Origin: Bryobacterales bacterium
GTDB taxonomy: Bacteria > Acidobacteriota > Terriglobia > Bryobacterales > Bryobacteraceae
Length of the DNA stretch: 9,199 bases
Assembly (NCBI GenBank): GCA_003164075.1
Contig: PLRZ01000019.1
Span: 459 to 9,657 of the forward strand
Reading direction: 5' to 3'
The position numbers and the translations under genes are program-made. Within the stretch, counting starts at the first letter, position 1. Each line of letters starts with the position of its first letter. The notes beneath the pieces are model-generated. The model searched no databases. It saw only the letters and a program-made list of their open reading frames with translations, and had not been told where the DNA came from. Positions 1-6,364 of the stretch are shown here, one piece after another.

Positions 1-747
1 GGGGTGGGCAGCGCGGTGGCGCGCGCCTTCGCACGGGAGGGGGCAACGCTCTTTCTCACCGGTCGCCGCCGGGCACGGCTCGACGATGTTGCCAAGGAGA
101 TAGCCTCCGCTGGCGGCACCGTCGAGCCGGCGGAGGTCGATGCTCTTGACGAACAATCCGTGGACAAGCACCTGCAGTCCGTGATCGATAAGATGGGCCG
201 TGTCGATATCTCGTTCAACGGGGTCGGCATTCCAAACACTACGCTACAGGGTGTGCCATTTGTGGATCTGGAACTCGACCAGTTTTCGCTGCCGATTTCT
301 ACCTACACCAAGGCTTACTTCCTGACCGCCCGACTAGCCGCACGCCGAATGATGGCGCAAAAGGCAGGGGTGATCATGACCGTAACCCCGCTTCCGGCGC
401 GCGCCGGAGTTCCATTGCTGGGCGGCTTCGCCCCTGCAATGAGCGCCGTTGAAGGGCTCACTCGGGGACTTTCCGCAGAACTCGCTCCCCACGGCATCCG
501 TGTTGTGGGTCTGCGAGCGGATGGCATGCCTGATTCGGGCACCATCCAAGAGGTTTTTGGCATTCACGCCAAGGCCCACGGGATGACTTGGCAGCAGTTT
601 CACGATGTCGTCGCAGGCAAGAATCATTGGCGAGGACTCGCATCACTCGCCGAAATGGCCAATGTGGCGGCCTTCAAGGCTTCCGATGCCGCGAGCGCGA
701 TGACCGGAACCACGGTCAATCTGAGCATGGGGGCGCTCGACGACTAG
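1..747 (+). CDS. Divergent short-chain dehydrogenase/reductase (SDR), 5' end outside window
   Basis: SDR-fold protein cut by the window edge. The frame is open from base 1 and starts inside the Rossmann glycine motif (GVGSAVARAFAREGA), so about 15-20 N-terminal residues are missing. The GTG at position 4 is not a credible start. A TGR segment after beta-2 (coenzyme contact region), a D-rich loop (EVDALDEQ) and the C-terminal ELAPHGIRVV stretch typical of classical SDRs are visible. The usual NNAG motif reads NGVG. Where YxxxK is expected (GGFAPAMSAVEGLT, 421-462), Tyr is replaced by Phe (427-429) and Lys by Met (439-441), and the upstream Ser region reads TVTPLP. I recall a divergent SDR group with a similar 'GGF.PA' block, so this is probably a lineage trait rather than damage. 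It may bind NAD(P) without classical reductase chemistry, or use other residues. It precedes the SRPBCC pair by 106 bp and may be transcribed separately. Confidence 0.85.
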   Translation, partial: GVGSAVARAFAREGATLFLTGRRRARLDDVAKEIASAGGTVEPAEVDALDEQSVDKHLQSVIDKMGRVDISFNGVGIPNTTLQGVPFVDLELDQFSLPISTYTKAYFLTARLAARRMMAQKAGVIMTVTPLPARAGVPLLGGFAPAMSAVEGLTRGLSAELAPHGIRVVGLRADGMPDSGTIQEVFGIHAKAHGMTWQQFHDVVAGKNHWRGLASLAEMANVAAFKASDAASAMTGTTVNLSMGALDD

Positions 748-773
748 AGGCAGGACTTGGCGCATCGAAAAAA

Positions 774-818
774 CTTTGCAAAGCACCGATGAGTTTCCGC
801 CCCCTCGGCGGTTATACA
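774..818 (+). promoter_or_regulatory. Small palindrome, hairpin and possible -10 before the SRPBCC/SDR/sigma gene run
   Basis: In the 106-bp gap after the first SDR there is a 10-bp perfect palindrome CTTTGCAAAG (774-783). It is followed by a 5-bp stem hairpin CCGCC-ccctc-GGCGG (797-811) and a TATACA hexamer (813-818) that could serve as a -10. No good -35 lies at the right distance. The hairpin has no T-run, so it is a poor intrinsic terminator. If the five-gene run has its own promoter it is probably here, but the evidence is weak. Confidence 0.25.
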
Positions 819-853
819 AAGTGAGAGCACAAAACACAAAAGGAGACCAAGCC

Positions 854-1300
854 ATGAAGAACCGCAGTTTCACCACAACCATTTCAGTGAACCAAACACC
901 GAACGAAGCCTTCGCCGCCATTAACAACGTTCGTGGATGGTGGTCTGGAGAGGTCGAGGGCGCCACCGACAAGCCGGGAGCGGAGTTCACGTATCGTTAC
1001 AAGGACGCGCACCGCTCCACGCAGAAGGTCACGGAACTCATTCCCGGCAAGAAGGTCGCCTGGCATGTTTCCGACAGCCACCTGAGCTTCGTGAAGGACA
1101 AGAACGAATGGACCGGCACGGACATCGTCTTCGATATCTCAGCGAAAGATGGCAAAACCGAAGTCCGCTTCACGCACTCAGGCCTCGCGCCGGAGATTGA
1201 GTGCTACGGTAGCTGCTCCAACGCTTGGGGCATGCTCATCGGCGGCAATTTACGCAACCTGATCAGCACAGGGAAACATCAGCCCGACGTGTTCGCCTAG
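854..1300 (+). CDS. AHSA1/SRPBCC-domain protein, copy 1
   Basis: A 148-residue protein of the START/Bet v1-like (SRPBCC) superfamily, AHSA1-like branch, which forms a small helix-grip fold with a ligand cavity. It opens with an FTTTISVNQTPNEAFAAINNVRGWW segment, where RGWW is characteristic, and ends with a conserved CSNAWG...LRNLISTGK block; an ECYGSC Cys pair lies just before SNAWG. There is no signal peptide, so it is cytosolic. The ATG at 854 is chosen because AAAGGAGACC lies just upstream (839-848). An in-frame TTG at 776 lacks this support and would add sequence unlike the family. The next gene, 13 bp downstream, encodes a close paralog, so the pair is a tandem duplication. No ligand or enzyme activity can be assigned. 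Confidence 0.88.
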   Translation: MKNRSFTTTISVNQTPNEAFAAINNVRGWWSGEVEGATDKPGAEFTYRYKDAHRSTQKVTELIPGKKVAWHVSDSHLSFVKDKNEWTGTDIVFDISAKDGKTEVRFTHSGLAPEIECYGSCSNAWGMLIGGNLRNLISTGKHQPDVFA

Positions 1301-1313
1301 GAAGGAAACAGCC

Positions 1314-1769
1314 ATGAATAACCCAGACCCAAATTTCACCACGACGATTTCGGTGGACCAATCTCCCGAAGAAGCCTTCGCCGCCATCAACAACCCCCGT
1401 GGCTGGTGGTCGGAAAACATCGAAGGCAGCACCGCCAAGCTCGGCGATGAGTGGACGTATCGTTACAAGGACGTGCACCGTTCCACGATGAAGGTGACCG
1501 AAACGATGCCCAATAAGAAAGTTGTATGGCTTGTTGTGGACAACTACTTCAATTTCACGGAGGACAAGACCGAGTGGACGAACACGAAGGTTATGTTCGA
1601 AATCTCCACACGCGGCAACAAGACGGAAATCCGCTTCACCCACCAGGGCTTGGTTCCCGCGTATGAGTGCTTCGACGTGTGCTCCAACGCCTGGGGATCT
1701 TATGTGAACGGCAGCTTGCGCAATTTGATCGCGACCGGCAAGGGGAAGCCTAACCCAAAAGAACAGTGA
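1314..1769 (+). CDS. AHSA1/SRPBCC-domain protein, copy 2
   Basis: A 151-residue paralog of the preceding gene, aligning over nearly its full length: FTTTISVDQSPEEAFAAINNPRGWW at the N-terminus, a shared TYRYKD.HRST.KVTE core, and ECFDVCSNAWG...LRNLIATGKG at the C-terminus. At DNA level 1455-1487 matches 989-1021 at all but two positions, both silent third-base changes. The start ATG follows GAAGGA (1301-1306) at normal spacing, 13 bp after the previous stop. Its C-terminal WGSYVNGSLRNLIATGKG looks closer to the family norm than copy 1, so copy 1 may be the faster-diverging member. It is a cytosolic helix-grip protein with unknown ligand. Position between copy 1 and an SDR gene suggests a shared transcript and perhaps a shared small-molecule substrate. 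Confidence 0.9.
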   Translation: MNNPDPNFTTTISVDQSPEEAFAAINNPRGWWSENIEGSTAKLGDEWTYRYKDVHRSTMKVTETMPNKKVVWLVVDNYFNFTEDKTEWTNTKVMFEISTRGNKTEIRFTHQGLVPAYECFDVCSNAWGSYVNGSLRNLIATGKGKPNPKEQ

Positions 1770-1814
1770 AGGATGGGTATCAGACTAACAACAAAAAAAA
1801 GAAGGGACTAAATC

Positions 1815-2567
1815 ATGGAAACGCTCGAAAAACAAAACATTCTCATCATTGGCGGCAGCCGAGGGCTTGGCCTCGGCGTGGTTGAGGCGTTTGCAGCGCG
1901 TCACTCCAACGTAACTGTGGTTGCACGTGATGAAGCGCGACTCGCGGACCTGAAGGCTCGGCTTGGAGTTTCGGCCATTGCGGGAGACGCCACCGACCCG
2001 GCGCTTGCCGACTCCGTGCTTCGCCAGGTGCGGCCGTCAGTGCTTCTGCTCAACGCCGGCGCAACGCCAGCGATGGCGCCTTTGCACAAGCAGACTTGGG
2101 AATCCTTCAGCAGGAACTGGGATACCGACGTCAAGGCGACGTTTCACTGGGTTCAGGCCGCTCTCAACGCGCCGCTTGCGCCCGGAAGTCGGGTTCTTGT
2201 TTCATCGAGCGGGGCCGCGATTGAAGGATCACCCCTTTCCGGTGGGTACGCTGGCGCAAAGCGAATGATTTGGTTAATGGCCGCTTACGCGAATGGCGTT
2301 TCGAACGATCTCAATCTGGGCATCCGATTCCAGGCGCTTCTCGTGCGGCAGATCGTAGGCGCGACCGAGCTCGGCCACGCCGCCGCCGAAGCCTATGCGC
2401 GCCGCAAAGGCGTGAGCACCGGGGCGTTCCTGGCGGGATTCGGCAAACCGCTCGCCCCGCGCGACTATGGAGAGTTCGTGGTGACAGCGCTCACCGATCC
2501 GAAATTCGAAAGCGCTCAGGCCTTCGCGATCCGAGGGGAAACGGGAATTCAGCCGCTCGACGCGTGA
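1815..2567 (+). CDS. Short-chain dehydrogenase/reductase (SDR), tandem copy 1
   Basis: A 250-residue classical-length SDR, predicted NAD(P)-dependent oxidoreductase of unknown substrate. The Rossmann motif GGSRGLG is at residues 13-19, and the NAG motif (LLLNAGA) near residue 80. Catalytic Ser132, Tyr145 and Lys149 are all present (SSSGAA...GGYAGAK). The helix-4 position that usually holds the Asn of the catalytic tetrad reads DVK rather than DVN. The ARDEARL stretch after beta-2, with an Arg, is compatible with NADP(H) preference, an inference. GAAGGGA at 1801-1807 sits 7 bp before the ATG, and a purine-rich A8 tract lies just upstream. The next gene is a clear paralog, and both encode the same PLH.Q.W..F..NW..DVK...HF/W block. 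It is probably cotranscribed with the SRPBCC pair. Confidence 0.92.
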   Translation: METLEKQNILIIGGSRGLGLGVVEAFAARHSNVTVVARDEARLADLKARLGVSAIAGDATDPALADSVLRQVRPSVLLLNAGATPAMAPLHKQTWESFSRNWDTDVKATFHWVQAALNAPLAPGSRVLVSSSGAAIEGSPLSGGYAGAKRMIWLMAAYANGVSNDLNLGIRFQALLVRQIVGATELGHAAAEAYARRKGVSTGAFLAGFGKPLAPRDYGEFVVTALTDPKFESAQAFAIRGETGIQPLDA

Positions 2568-2601
2568 CGATGCGATGACCGACTGGACACAAGGAGACCA
2601 G

Positions 2602-3360
2602 ATGTTCCGATTGGCAGGCAAGACCATGGTCGTGATCGGCGGCAGCCGAGGCGTAGGGCGTCGGGTTGCGGAATACAGCGCCCGCCAGGGCGCACAGGTT
2701 CTTGCGGTAGCGCGTCGCGAGGCTGCGCTCCGCCAATTGGCTCAGGATCTTCCTGGCATCAAGGTTCTGGCGCTTGATGCGACCCTGCCAAACGCACCTT
2801 CCAAGGTATTCGAGGTCCTCGTGCCCGACATCCTCGTTCTGAGCGGAGGGGCCATTCCAATGGCCGCGCCGCTTCACGAGCAGAGCTGGCAAGATTTCAC
2901 CGTCAACTGGGAGAGCGATGTCAAGATTGCGTTTCATTTCTGCAAGACAGCGCTTTCGCGCCCTTTACCTGCGGGTTCTTCGGTCATCTTGATCGCCAGC
3001 AGCGCCGCTCTCGCCGGCTCGCCGCTTACCGGGGGATATGCCGGCGCCAAGCGCACGCAGATGCTCATCGCGAGTTACAGCCAGAAAGAATCCGATCGCC
3101 TTGGACTCGGTTTGCAGTTTGTCGTGCTTGCTCCCGGAATCATGCCGGAGACCGAGTTTGGAAAGCTTGCAGTCGATGGATACGCTCGTTATATTGGGAT
3201 GTCTACGAAGGACTTCATTCGAGCCATGGCTTCTCCACCGACCCAATCCGACGTAGCCAACGCCGTCGTCGAATTGGCGGCGGATGCGTATCAGTCCAAG
3301 GGAAAGATGTTCATCGTTACCGAGAAGGGGCTCGAAAGAGCTTCCTTATGTGAATGGTAG
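2602..3360 (+). CDS. Short-chain dehydrogenase/reductase (SDR), tandem copy 2
   Basis: A 252-residue SDR paralogous to the preceding gene. ATG 2602 is chosen over in-frame ATG 2575 because AAGGAG (2591-2596) lies 5 bp before it. It also places GGSRGVG at residues 13-19, exactly matching the paralog. The catalytic Ser133, Tyr146 and Lys150 are intact (IASSAALAGSPLTGGYAGAK). The NAG motif, however, is SGG (LVLSGGAIP), and the tetrad Asn position again reads DVK. The VARREAAL segment with Arg residues favours NADP(H), an inference. The C-terminus (residues ~170-252) diverges most from the paralog, which suggests a different substrate pocket. It follows the previous stop by 34 bp and is followed 21 bp later by the sigma-factor gene. 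Confidence 0.91.
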   Translation: MFRLAGKTMVVIGGSRGVGRRVAEYSARQGAQVLAVARREAALRQLAQDLPGIKVLALDATLPNAPSKVFEVLVPDILVLSGGAIPMAAPLHEQSWQDFTVNWESDVKIAFHFCKTALSRPLPAGSSVILIASSAALAGSPLTGGYAGAKRTQMLIASYSQKESDRLGLGLQFVVLAPGIMPETEFGKLAVDGYARYIGMSTKDFIRAMASPPTQSDVANAVVELAADAYQSKGKMFIVTEKGLERASLCEW

Positions 3361-3381
3361 GTTGGTCAGAAGGCGAGTCAA

Positions 3382-4398
3382 ATGAGCACTCCGGGACAAT
3401 CAGATCAGGAGCATGACCGGGGGGCCCGGACGGCACCGTTTGAGCAACTCGCCGAACCGTTCCGGCGCGAAATCAAATTGCACTGTTATCGCATGCTTGG
3501 CTCCCTGCACGAAGCCGACGATCTCGTGCAAGAGACCTATCTCCGTGCCTGGCGCAGCTTCGATACTTTCGACGGCGGAAACTTTCGTGCGTGGCTCTAC
3601 CGCATCGCGACGAACGCCTGTCTGAATGCACTCGCCAGCCGCAAGCACGCGCGGCGTATGTTGCCGGACCAGTACGGGCCTGCGACCGAGCAGATGCCGG
3701 AGAAGCCAGCAACCGAAATAGCCTGGCTTGAACCTTACCCAGACTCGAACATCGAAGGGATTGCCGACGATGTTCTGAACCCGGAGGCGCGTTATACGGC
3801 CCGCGAATCGGTGCGGCTTGCCTTTGTCGCCGCAGTCCAGGAATTACCGCCGCGACAACGCGCTGCGCTTCTGCTCTGTGACGTGCTCGGATGGGCGGCG
3901 GCGGAAGCCGCGACGCTGCTCGGCGGTTCGACCGCTTCAATCAATAGCGCCCTTCAGCGTTCGCGCGAAACGCTGGCCAAACGCTACCCCGACGGCCGCC
4001 CTGAAGCGGCGGATAAACCCGATCCGGCGCACCAAGTGCTCCTTGGTCGCTATCTAAAGGCCTGGGAGGGGCATGATGTCGATGCTTTCGTGGCGCTTCT
4101 TAAAGAGGACGCCGCAGTGACCATGCCGCCGTGGCTCCAATGGTTCGTGGGCCGCGAGCCCGTCCGATCCTTCTTCTCGATGGTTTGGAGAACTTGTGGC
4201 GGCCTGCGCTTGGTGCCGACAGCGGCCAACGGGCAACCCGCCTTCGCTGTCTATGAACGTAGTGCGACTGATGGAACATGGGCTGCGCACTCGATCCACG
4301 TGCTCACACTCGATCACGACACGATTACTGCGCTAACACTTTTTGTCGAGCCCGGCCTTTTTCAGGCCTTTGGACTCCCGCTCAGCTTCCCTGGCTAG
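3382..4398 (+). CDS. ECF-type RNA polymerase sigma factor with C-terminal SnoaL-like domain
   Basis: A 338-residue extracytoplasmic-function sigma-70 factor. Sigma region 2 spans about residues 25-85 (CYRMLGSLHEADDLVQETYLRAWRSFDTF, then FRAWLYRIATNACLNAL), where DDLVQETYLRAWR is the core-binding helix. Region 4 spans about 142-200 (ELPPRQRAALLLCDVLGW, helix-turn-helix near GGSTASINSALQRSRETL). The linker carries WLEPYPD (114-120), a hallmark I associate with the TIGR02960/SigG-like group. Residues ~210-335 form a SnoaL/NTF2-like domain (YLKAWEGHDVDAFVALL...MPPWLQWFVGREPVRSFF). In ECF41/ECF56-type factors such tails regulate activity in place of an anti-sigma factor, and no anti-sigma gene is seen here. 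AGAAGG (3368-3373) lies 8 bp before the ATG. It probably autoregulates the upstream SDR/SRPBCC operon, an inference from context. Confidence 0.92.
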   Translation: MSTPGQSDQEHDRGARTAPFEQLAEPFRREIKLHCYRMLGSLHEADDLVQETYLRAWRSFDTFDGGNFRAWLYRIATNACLNALASRKHARRMLPDQYGPATEQMPEKPATEIAWLEPYPDSNIEGIADDVLNPEARYTARESVRLAFVAAVQELPPRQRAALLLCDVLGWAAAEAATLLGGSTASINSALQRSRETLAKRYPDGRPEAADKPDPAHQVLLGRYLKAWEGHDVDAFVALLKEDAAVTMPPWLQWFVGREPVRSFFSMVWRTCGGLRLVPTAANGQPAFAVYERSATDGTWAAHSIHVLTLDHDTITALTLFVEPGLFQAFGLPLSFPG

Positions 4399-4418
4399 CT
4401 AAGCTATCCGTGACGTCA
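4396..4418. repeat. Two short palindromes at the end of the sigma-factor gene
   Basis: TAGCT-a-AGCTA (4396-4406) overlaps the sigma-factor stop codon. The perfect 8-mer TGACGTCA (4411-4418) follows it. There is no T-run, so neither is a credible terminator. They could be chance or a protein-binding site. The rest of the 203-bp spacer to 4601 shows no gene. Confidence 0.2.
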
Positions 4419-4567
4419 CTGCCCCACACGGAGCCGAGCCTCCCCGCTGGCCGCTTGCTTGCGTCGCAACCACAACGGCAGCAGCGGGAGCGCACTCATC
4501 AAGCAATAATAGAACCGGCCAGGGGAAAACCAAGGTATTCCCTGCGCGACTTCGGCGATCTAATCCT

Positions 4568-4592
4568 GTTAAAACCAACCGAGTTTTGTTAA
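4568..4592. repeat. Interrupted inverted repeat just upstream of the methyltransferase start
   Basis: GTTAAAAC (4568-4575) and GTTTTGTTAAC (4582-4592) form an imperfect inverted repeat around a 7-bp centre, with a 3-nt bulge on the right arm. It ends 9 bp before the methyltransferase ATG. It is AT-rich in a GC-rich setting, so it might be an operator or part of a promoter. No convincing -35/-10 pair was found. Confidence 0.25.
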
Positions 4593-4601
4593 CTTGGAGC
4601 G

Positions 4602-5438
4602 ATGGAGCAGGGTCAACCCAGCCGGACCGCGTTCGCCGCCGCTACCCATCGCGCAGCTTACCAGCTTCTCGAAGGCGGCCGCGTCTTTGCCGATCCGCTC
4701 GCATTGAGAATCCTGGGAGAGGATCAGGAAACCGTCCGCCGCAAAGCTGAAGAAGACCCACTCAGCCGGCGAATGCGACTATTCATCGCCATGAGGTCGC
4801 GATTTGCCGAAGATGCGTTGGCAGCCGCGGTGGAACGCGGCGCACTCCAATTGGTTGTGCTGGGAGCGGGTCTCGACACCTATGCCTACCGCAGCCCATT
4901 TGGAGAGCGACTGCGCATTTTCGAAGTGGATCATCCGGCAACCCAAGTATGGAAGCGCCATCGGCTCAACGAGGCGTCTATACCGATACCAAGCTGGCAA
5001 ACATTCGTTCCCATCGATTTTGAGCGGGATACCCTATCGGAAGGCCTTACGGCCGCCGGTTTTGATCCAACGCAACGGACGTTCTTCACTTGGCTGGGCG
5101 TGGTGCCGTACCTCACCAAGGAAGCTATTTGGTCGACGCTTGGCTTCATCGCGGCGCTGCCGAACGGCGCCGAAGTCGTATTCGACTACAGCGATCCTCC
5201 CGATTCGCTATCACCGGAATCGCGGTCATCGCATGACTTGCGCGCGGTTCGCGTAGAAAAGCTTGGAGAACCGTGGGTGACGCACTTCGACGCCGAAGAA
5301 TTGCGGGCTAAGCTGCTTACTGTTGGATTTCGGGAAGTCGAGGATTTGGGGCCGCCTCAGATCGTTGGTCGCTATTTTCCCAACAGGCCCATTTCTTCGG
5401 AAATGGGCGGTCACGTCGTACGTGCGGCCACAGCCTAA
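4602..5438 (+). CDS. Class I SAM-dependent methyltransferase, leucine carboxyl methyltransferase-like (TIGR00027 family)
   Basis: A 278-residue protein of the LCM/PPM1-like bacterial methyltransferase family, transferring a methyl group from S-adenosylmethionine to an unknown small-molecule or protein acceptor. The N-terminus has the family signature GQPSRTAFAAATHRAA...FADPLA (residues 4-34). The SAM motif I is VVLGAGLDTYAYR (85-97). The acidic end of beta-2 that contacts the ribose is FEVDHPATQ (107-115). FFTWLGVVPYL, a WLG variant of the common (E/W)G..YL motif, is at about 161-171. Length is normal and no signal peptide is seen. The ATG at 4602 fits the family N-terminus, but the nearest GGAG (4596-4599) is only 2 bp away, so initiation may be weak. 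It lies 203 bp after the sigma factor, probably as its own unit. Its last 14 bases and downstream flank recur at 8928-8966 beside a scrap of a second homologue. Confidence 0.9.
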   Translation: MEQGQPSRTAFAAATHRAAYQLLEGGRVFADPLALRILGEDQETVRRKAEEDPLSRRMRLFIAMRSRFAEDALAAAVERGALQLVVLGAGLDTYAYRSPFGERLRIFEVDHPATQVWKRHRLNEASIPIPSWQTFVPIDFERDTLSEGLTAAGFDPTQRTFFTWLGVVPYLTKEAIWSTLGFIAALPNGAEVVFDYSDPPDSLSPESRSSHDLRAVRVEKLGEPWVTHFDAEELRAKLLTVGFREVEDLGPPQIVGRYFPNRPISSEMGGHVVRAATA

Positions 5439-5464
5439 GCCGATTCAAGAAATCATATCCTGAC
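5425..5464 (+). repeat. 40-bp direct repeat, left copy (methyltransferase 3' end and flank)
   Basis: This block covers the last codons and stop of the methyltransferase plus 26 bp of downstream flank. It matches 8928-8966 at 37 of 40 alignment columns, beginning with 19 identical bases (CGGCCACAGCCTAAGCCGA) and differing after that by two substitutions and one 1-bp gap. The two copies have the same orientation and are 3.5 kb apart. Confidence 0.8.
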
Positions 5465-5704
5465 GAGGCGTTGGCAACGCTGCCCTATGAACGCCGGAAC
5501 CCCGACCGCGTTGCAAGCACGGACATTGCTCGCACAGGGACTAGGTCTCGAACGGGGCTTGGAGGTGCCATGAAAGAGAACCCGTAGATGCTGAGTTCCG
5601 TCATTCCATCGCGTTCGCCTGGCAAAGCCGTGATTCCGCGTAACGCCGTAACGCCGTAACGCCGTCCACCAGGTCGAGTTCAGTCGCCGCGCCGGAGAAT
5701 CTCC
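5465..5704. other. Non-coding spacer between methyltransferase and tetR
   Basis: No credible gene is present. The spacer holds a short GCGTTGGCAACGC self-complementary element (5468-5480) without a T-run, an 8-bp tandem repeat (5639-5662), and the tetR promoter/operator just beyond its right end. A minus-strand open frame through this region and into tetR (5453-6094) has no family-like content. Confidence 0.5.
5639..5665 (+). repeat. Tandem 8-bp repeat, three perfect units
   Basis: The unit CGTAACGC occurs three times without mismatch (5639-5646, 5647-5654, 5655-5662), followed by a partial CGT. It is non-coding, about 40-70 bp upstream of the tetR promoter. Arrays of this kind can change length by slippage and so alter promoter spacing, but no function is demonstrated. 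Confidence 0.85.
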
Positions 5705-5732
5705 TTGACTTGACCGTATGGTCAACTGTAAA
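5705..5732 (+). promoter_or_regulatory. Predicted tetR promoter
   Basis: TTGACT (5705-5710, 5/6 to the sigma-70 -35) and TGTAAA (5727-5732, 4/6 to the -10) are separated by 16 bp. The inverted-repeat operator fills the spacer, a classic arrangement for an autorepressed TetR gene. The expected transcription start, at about 5739-5741, falls on the GTG start codon region. Confidence 0.5.
5710..5725. promoter_or_regulatory. TetR operator O1
   Basis: Perfect 6-bp inverted repeat with a 4-bp centre, TTGACC-gtat-GGTCAA, placed between the putative -35 and -10 of tetR. A 13/16 copy stands before the next gene (6365-6380). This spacing and symmetry fit a TetR dimer site. Confidence 0.7.
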
Positions 5733-5740
5733 GTGTGGTT

Positions 5741-6349
5741 GTGAAGAATGTTCCTGACACGCGCACCCGGCTCGTCGAGGTCGCGATGGATCTGATCTGG
5801 CCGCGCAGCTACGGCGCGGTGTCGGTGGACATGATCTGTAAAGCCTCCGGCGTGTTCAAGGGCAGTTTCTACCACTTCTTCCCGACGAAAGCCGATTTGA
5901 TGGCGGCTGCACTGGAACACTACTGGCTTACCAACCAACCCCATTTTGACCGCATATTTTCGTCCACCGTCGCGCCGCTGGAACAGATCCGAAAATACTT
6001 TGAGTATGTGCGCAAGCGGCAAATTGAGAGGCGCTCCACGGCAGGATGCGTTCTTGGCTGTCCCTATGCCAGCATCGGCTGTGAAATCGGCCAACAGGTA
6101 CCGGTCGTCGGCGAAAAGATACGCGAACTGATGAGCCGTTATTGTGCCTACTTCGAACGTGCAATACGCGCTGCGAATGAGACTGGTGCGATTCAGGTCG
6201 CTGACCCAAAAGCGAAGGCGAGAGACTTGTTCGCTTTACTCGAAGGGACACTCACACAAGCCCGAATTCATGATGATCCTTCACTATTGGATGGAATGGC
6301 CGACAGGGCAGCGGCGATCGTAAAAATGCCAAGCGGGGCAGTGGCGTAG
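5741..6349 (+). CDS. TetR-family transcriptional repressor
   Basis: A 202-residue TetR/AcrR-family one-component regulator. The N-terminal DNA-binding domain covers residues ~7-53: TRTRLVEVAMDLIW (helix 1), SVDMICKASGV (helix 2), and the signature KGSFYHFFPTKADL (recognition helix into helix 4). The C-terminal ligand-binding domain is unusually Cys-rich around CVLGCPYASIGC (residues ~108-119), so thiol or redox sensing is possible but unproven. GTG 5741 gives the family-like start MKNVPDTRTRL; GTG 5735 would add two residues. Neither has a Shine-Dalgarno, and the promoter places the transcript start almost on the codon, so translation may be leaderless. It overlaps a probable autoregulatory operator at its promoter and is followed by a second operator copy and a PLP decarboxylase, its likely target. 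Confidence 0.9.
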   Translation: MKNVPDTRTRLVEVAMDLIWPRSYGAVSVDMICKASGVFKGSFYHFFPTKADLMAAALEHYWLTNQPHFDRIFSSTVAPLEQIRKYFEYVRKRQIERRSTAGCVLGCPYASIGCEIGQQVPVVGEKIRELMSRYCAYFERAIRAANETGAIQVADPKAKARDLFALLEGTLTQARIHDDPSLLDGMADRAAAIVKMPSGAVA

Positions 6350-6364
6350 TTTTTTGCCCGTGAT

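Noticed and set aside
797..811. Hairpin after the first SDR considered as an intrinsic terminator
   Set aside because: The stem is only 5 bp and is followed by TTATAC, not a T-run; kept only as part of a possible regulatory region.
3473..3940. 155-codon minus-strand open frame opposite the sigma factor
   Set aside because: Arg/Ser-rich shadow translation typical of antisense frames in GC-rich genes.
5468..5480. GCGTTGGCAACGC hairpin after the methyltransferase as a terminator
   Set aside because: The stem is short and no T-run follows.
5659..5674. GCCGTCCACCAGGT resembling 8887-8900 in the methyltransferase remnant
   Set aside because: Only about 14 bases match, and translation does not continue into family-like sequence, so chance is the simpler reading.
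5453..6094. 213-codon minus-strand open frame opposite tetR
   Set aside because: It runs antisense to a well-supported TetR gene and through non-coding repeat DNA. Its translation has no family-like motif.
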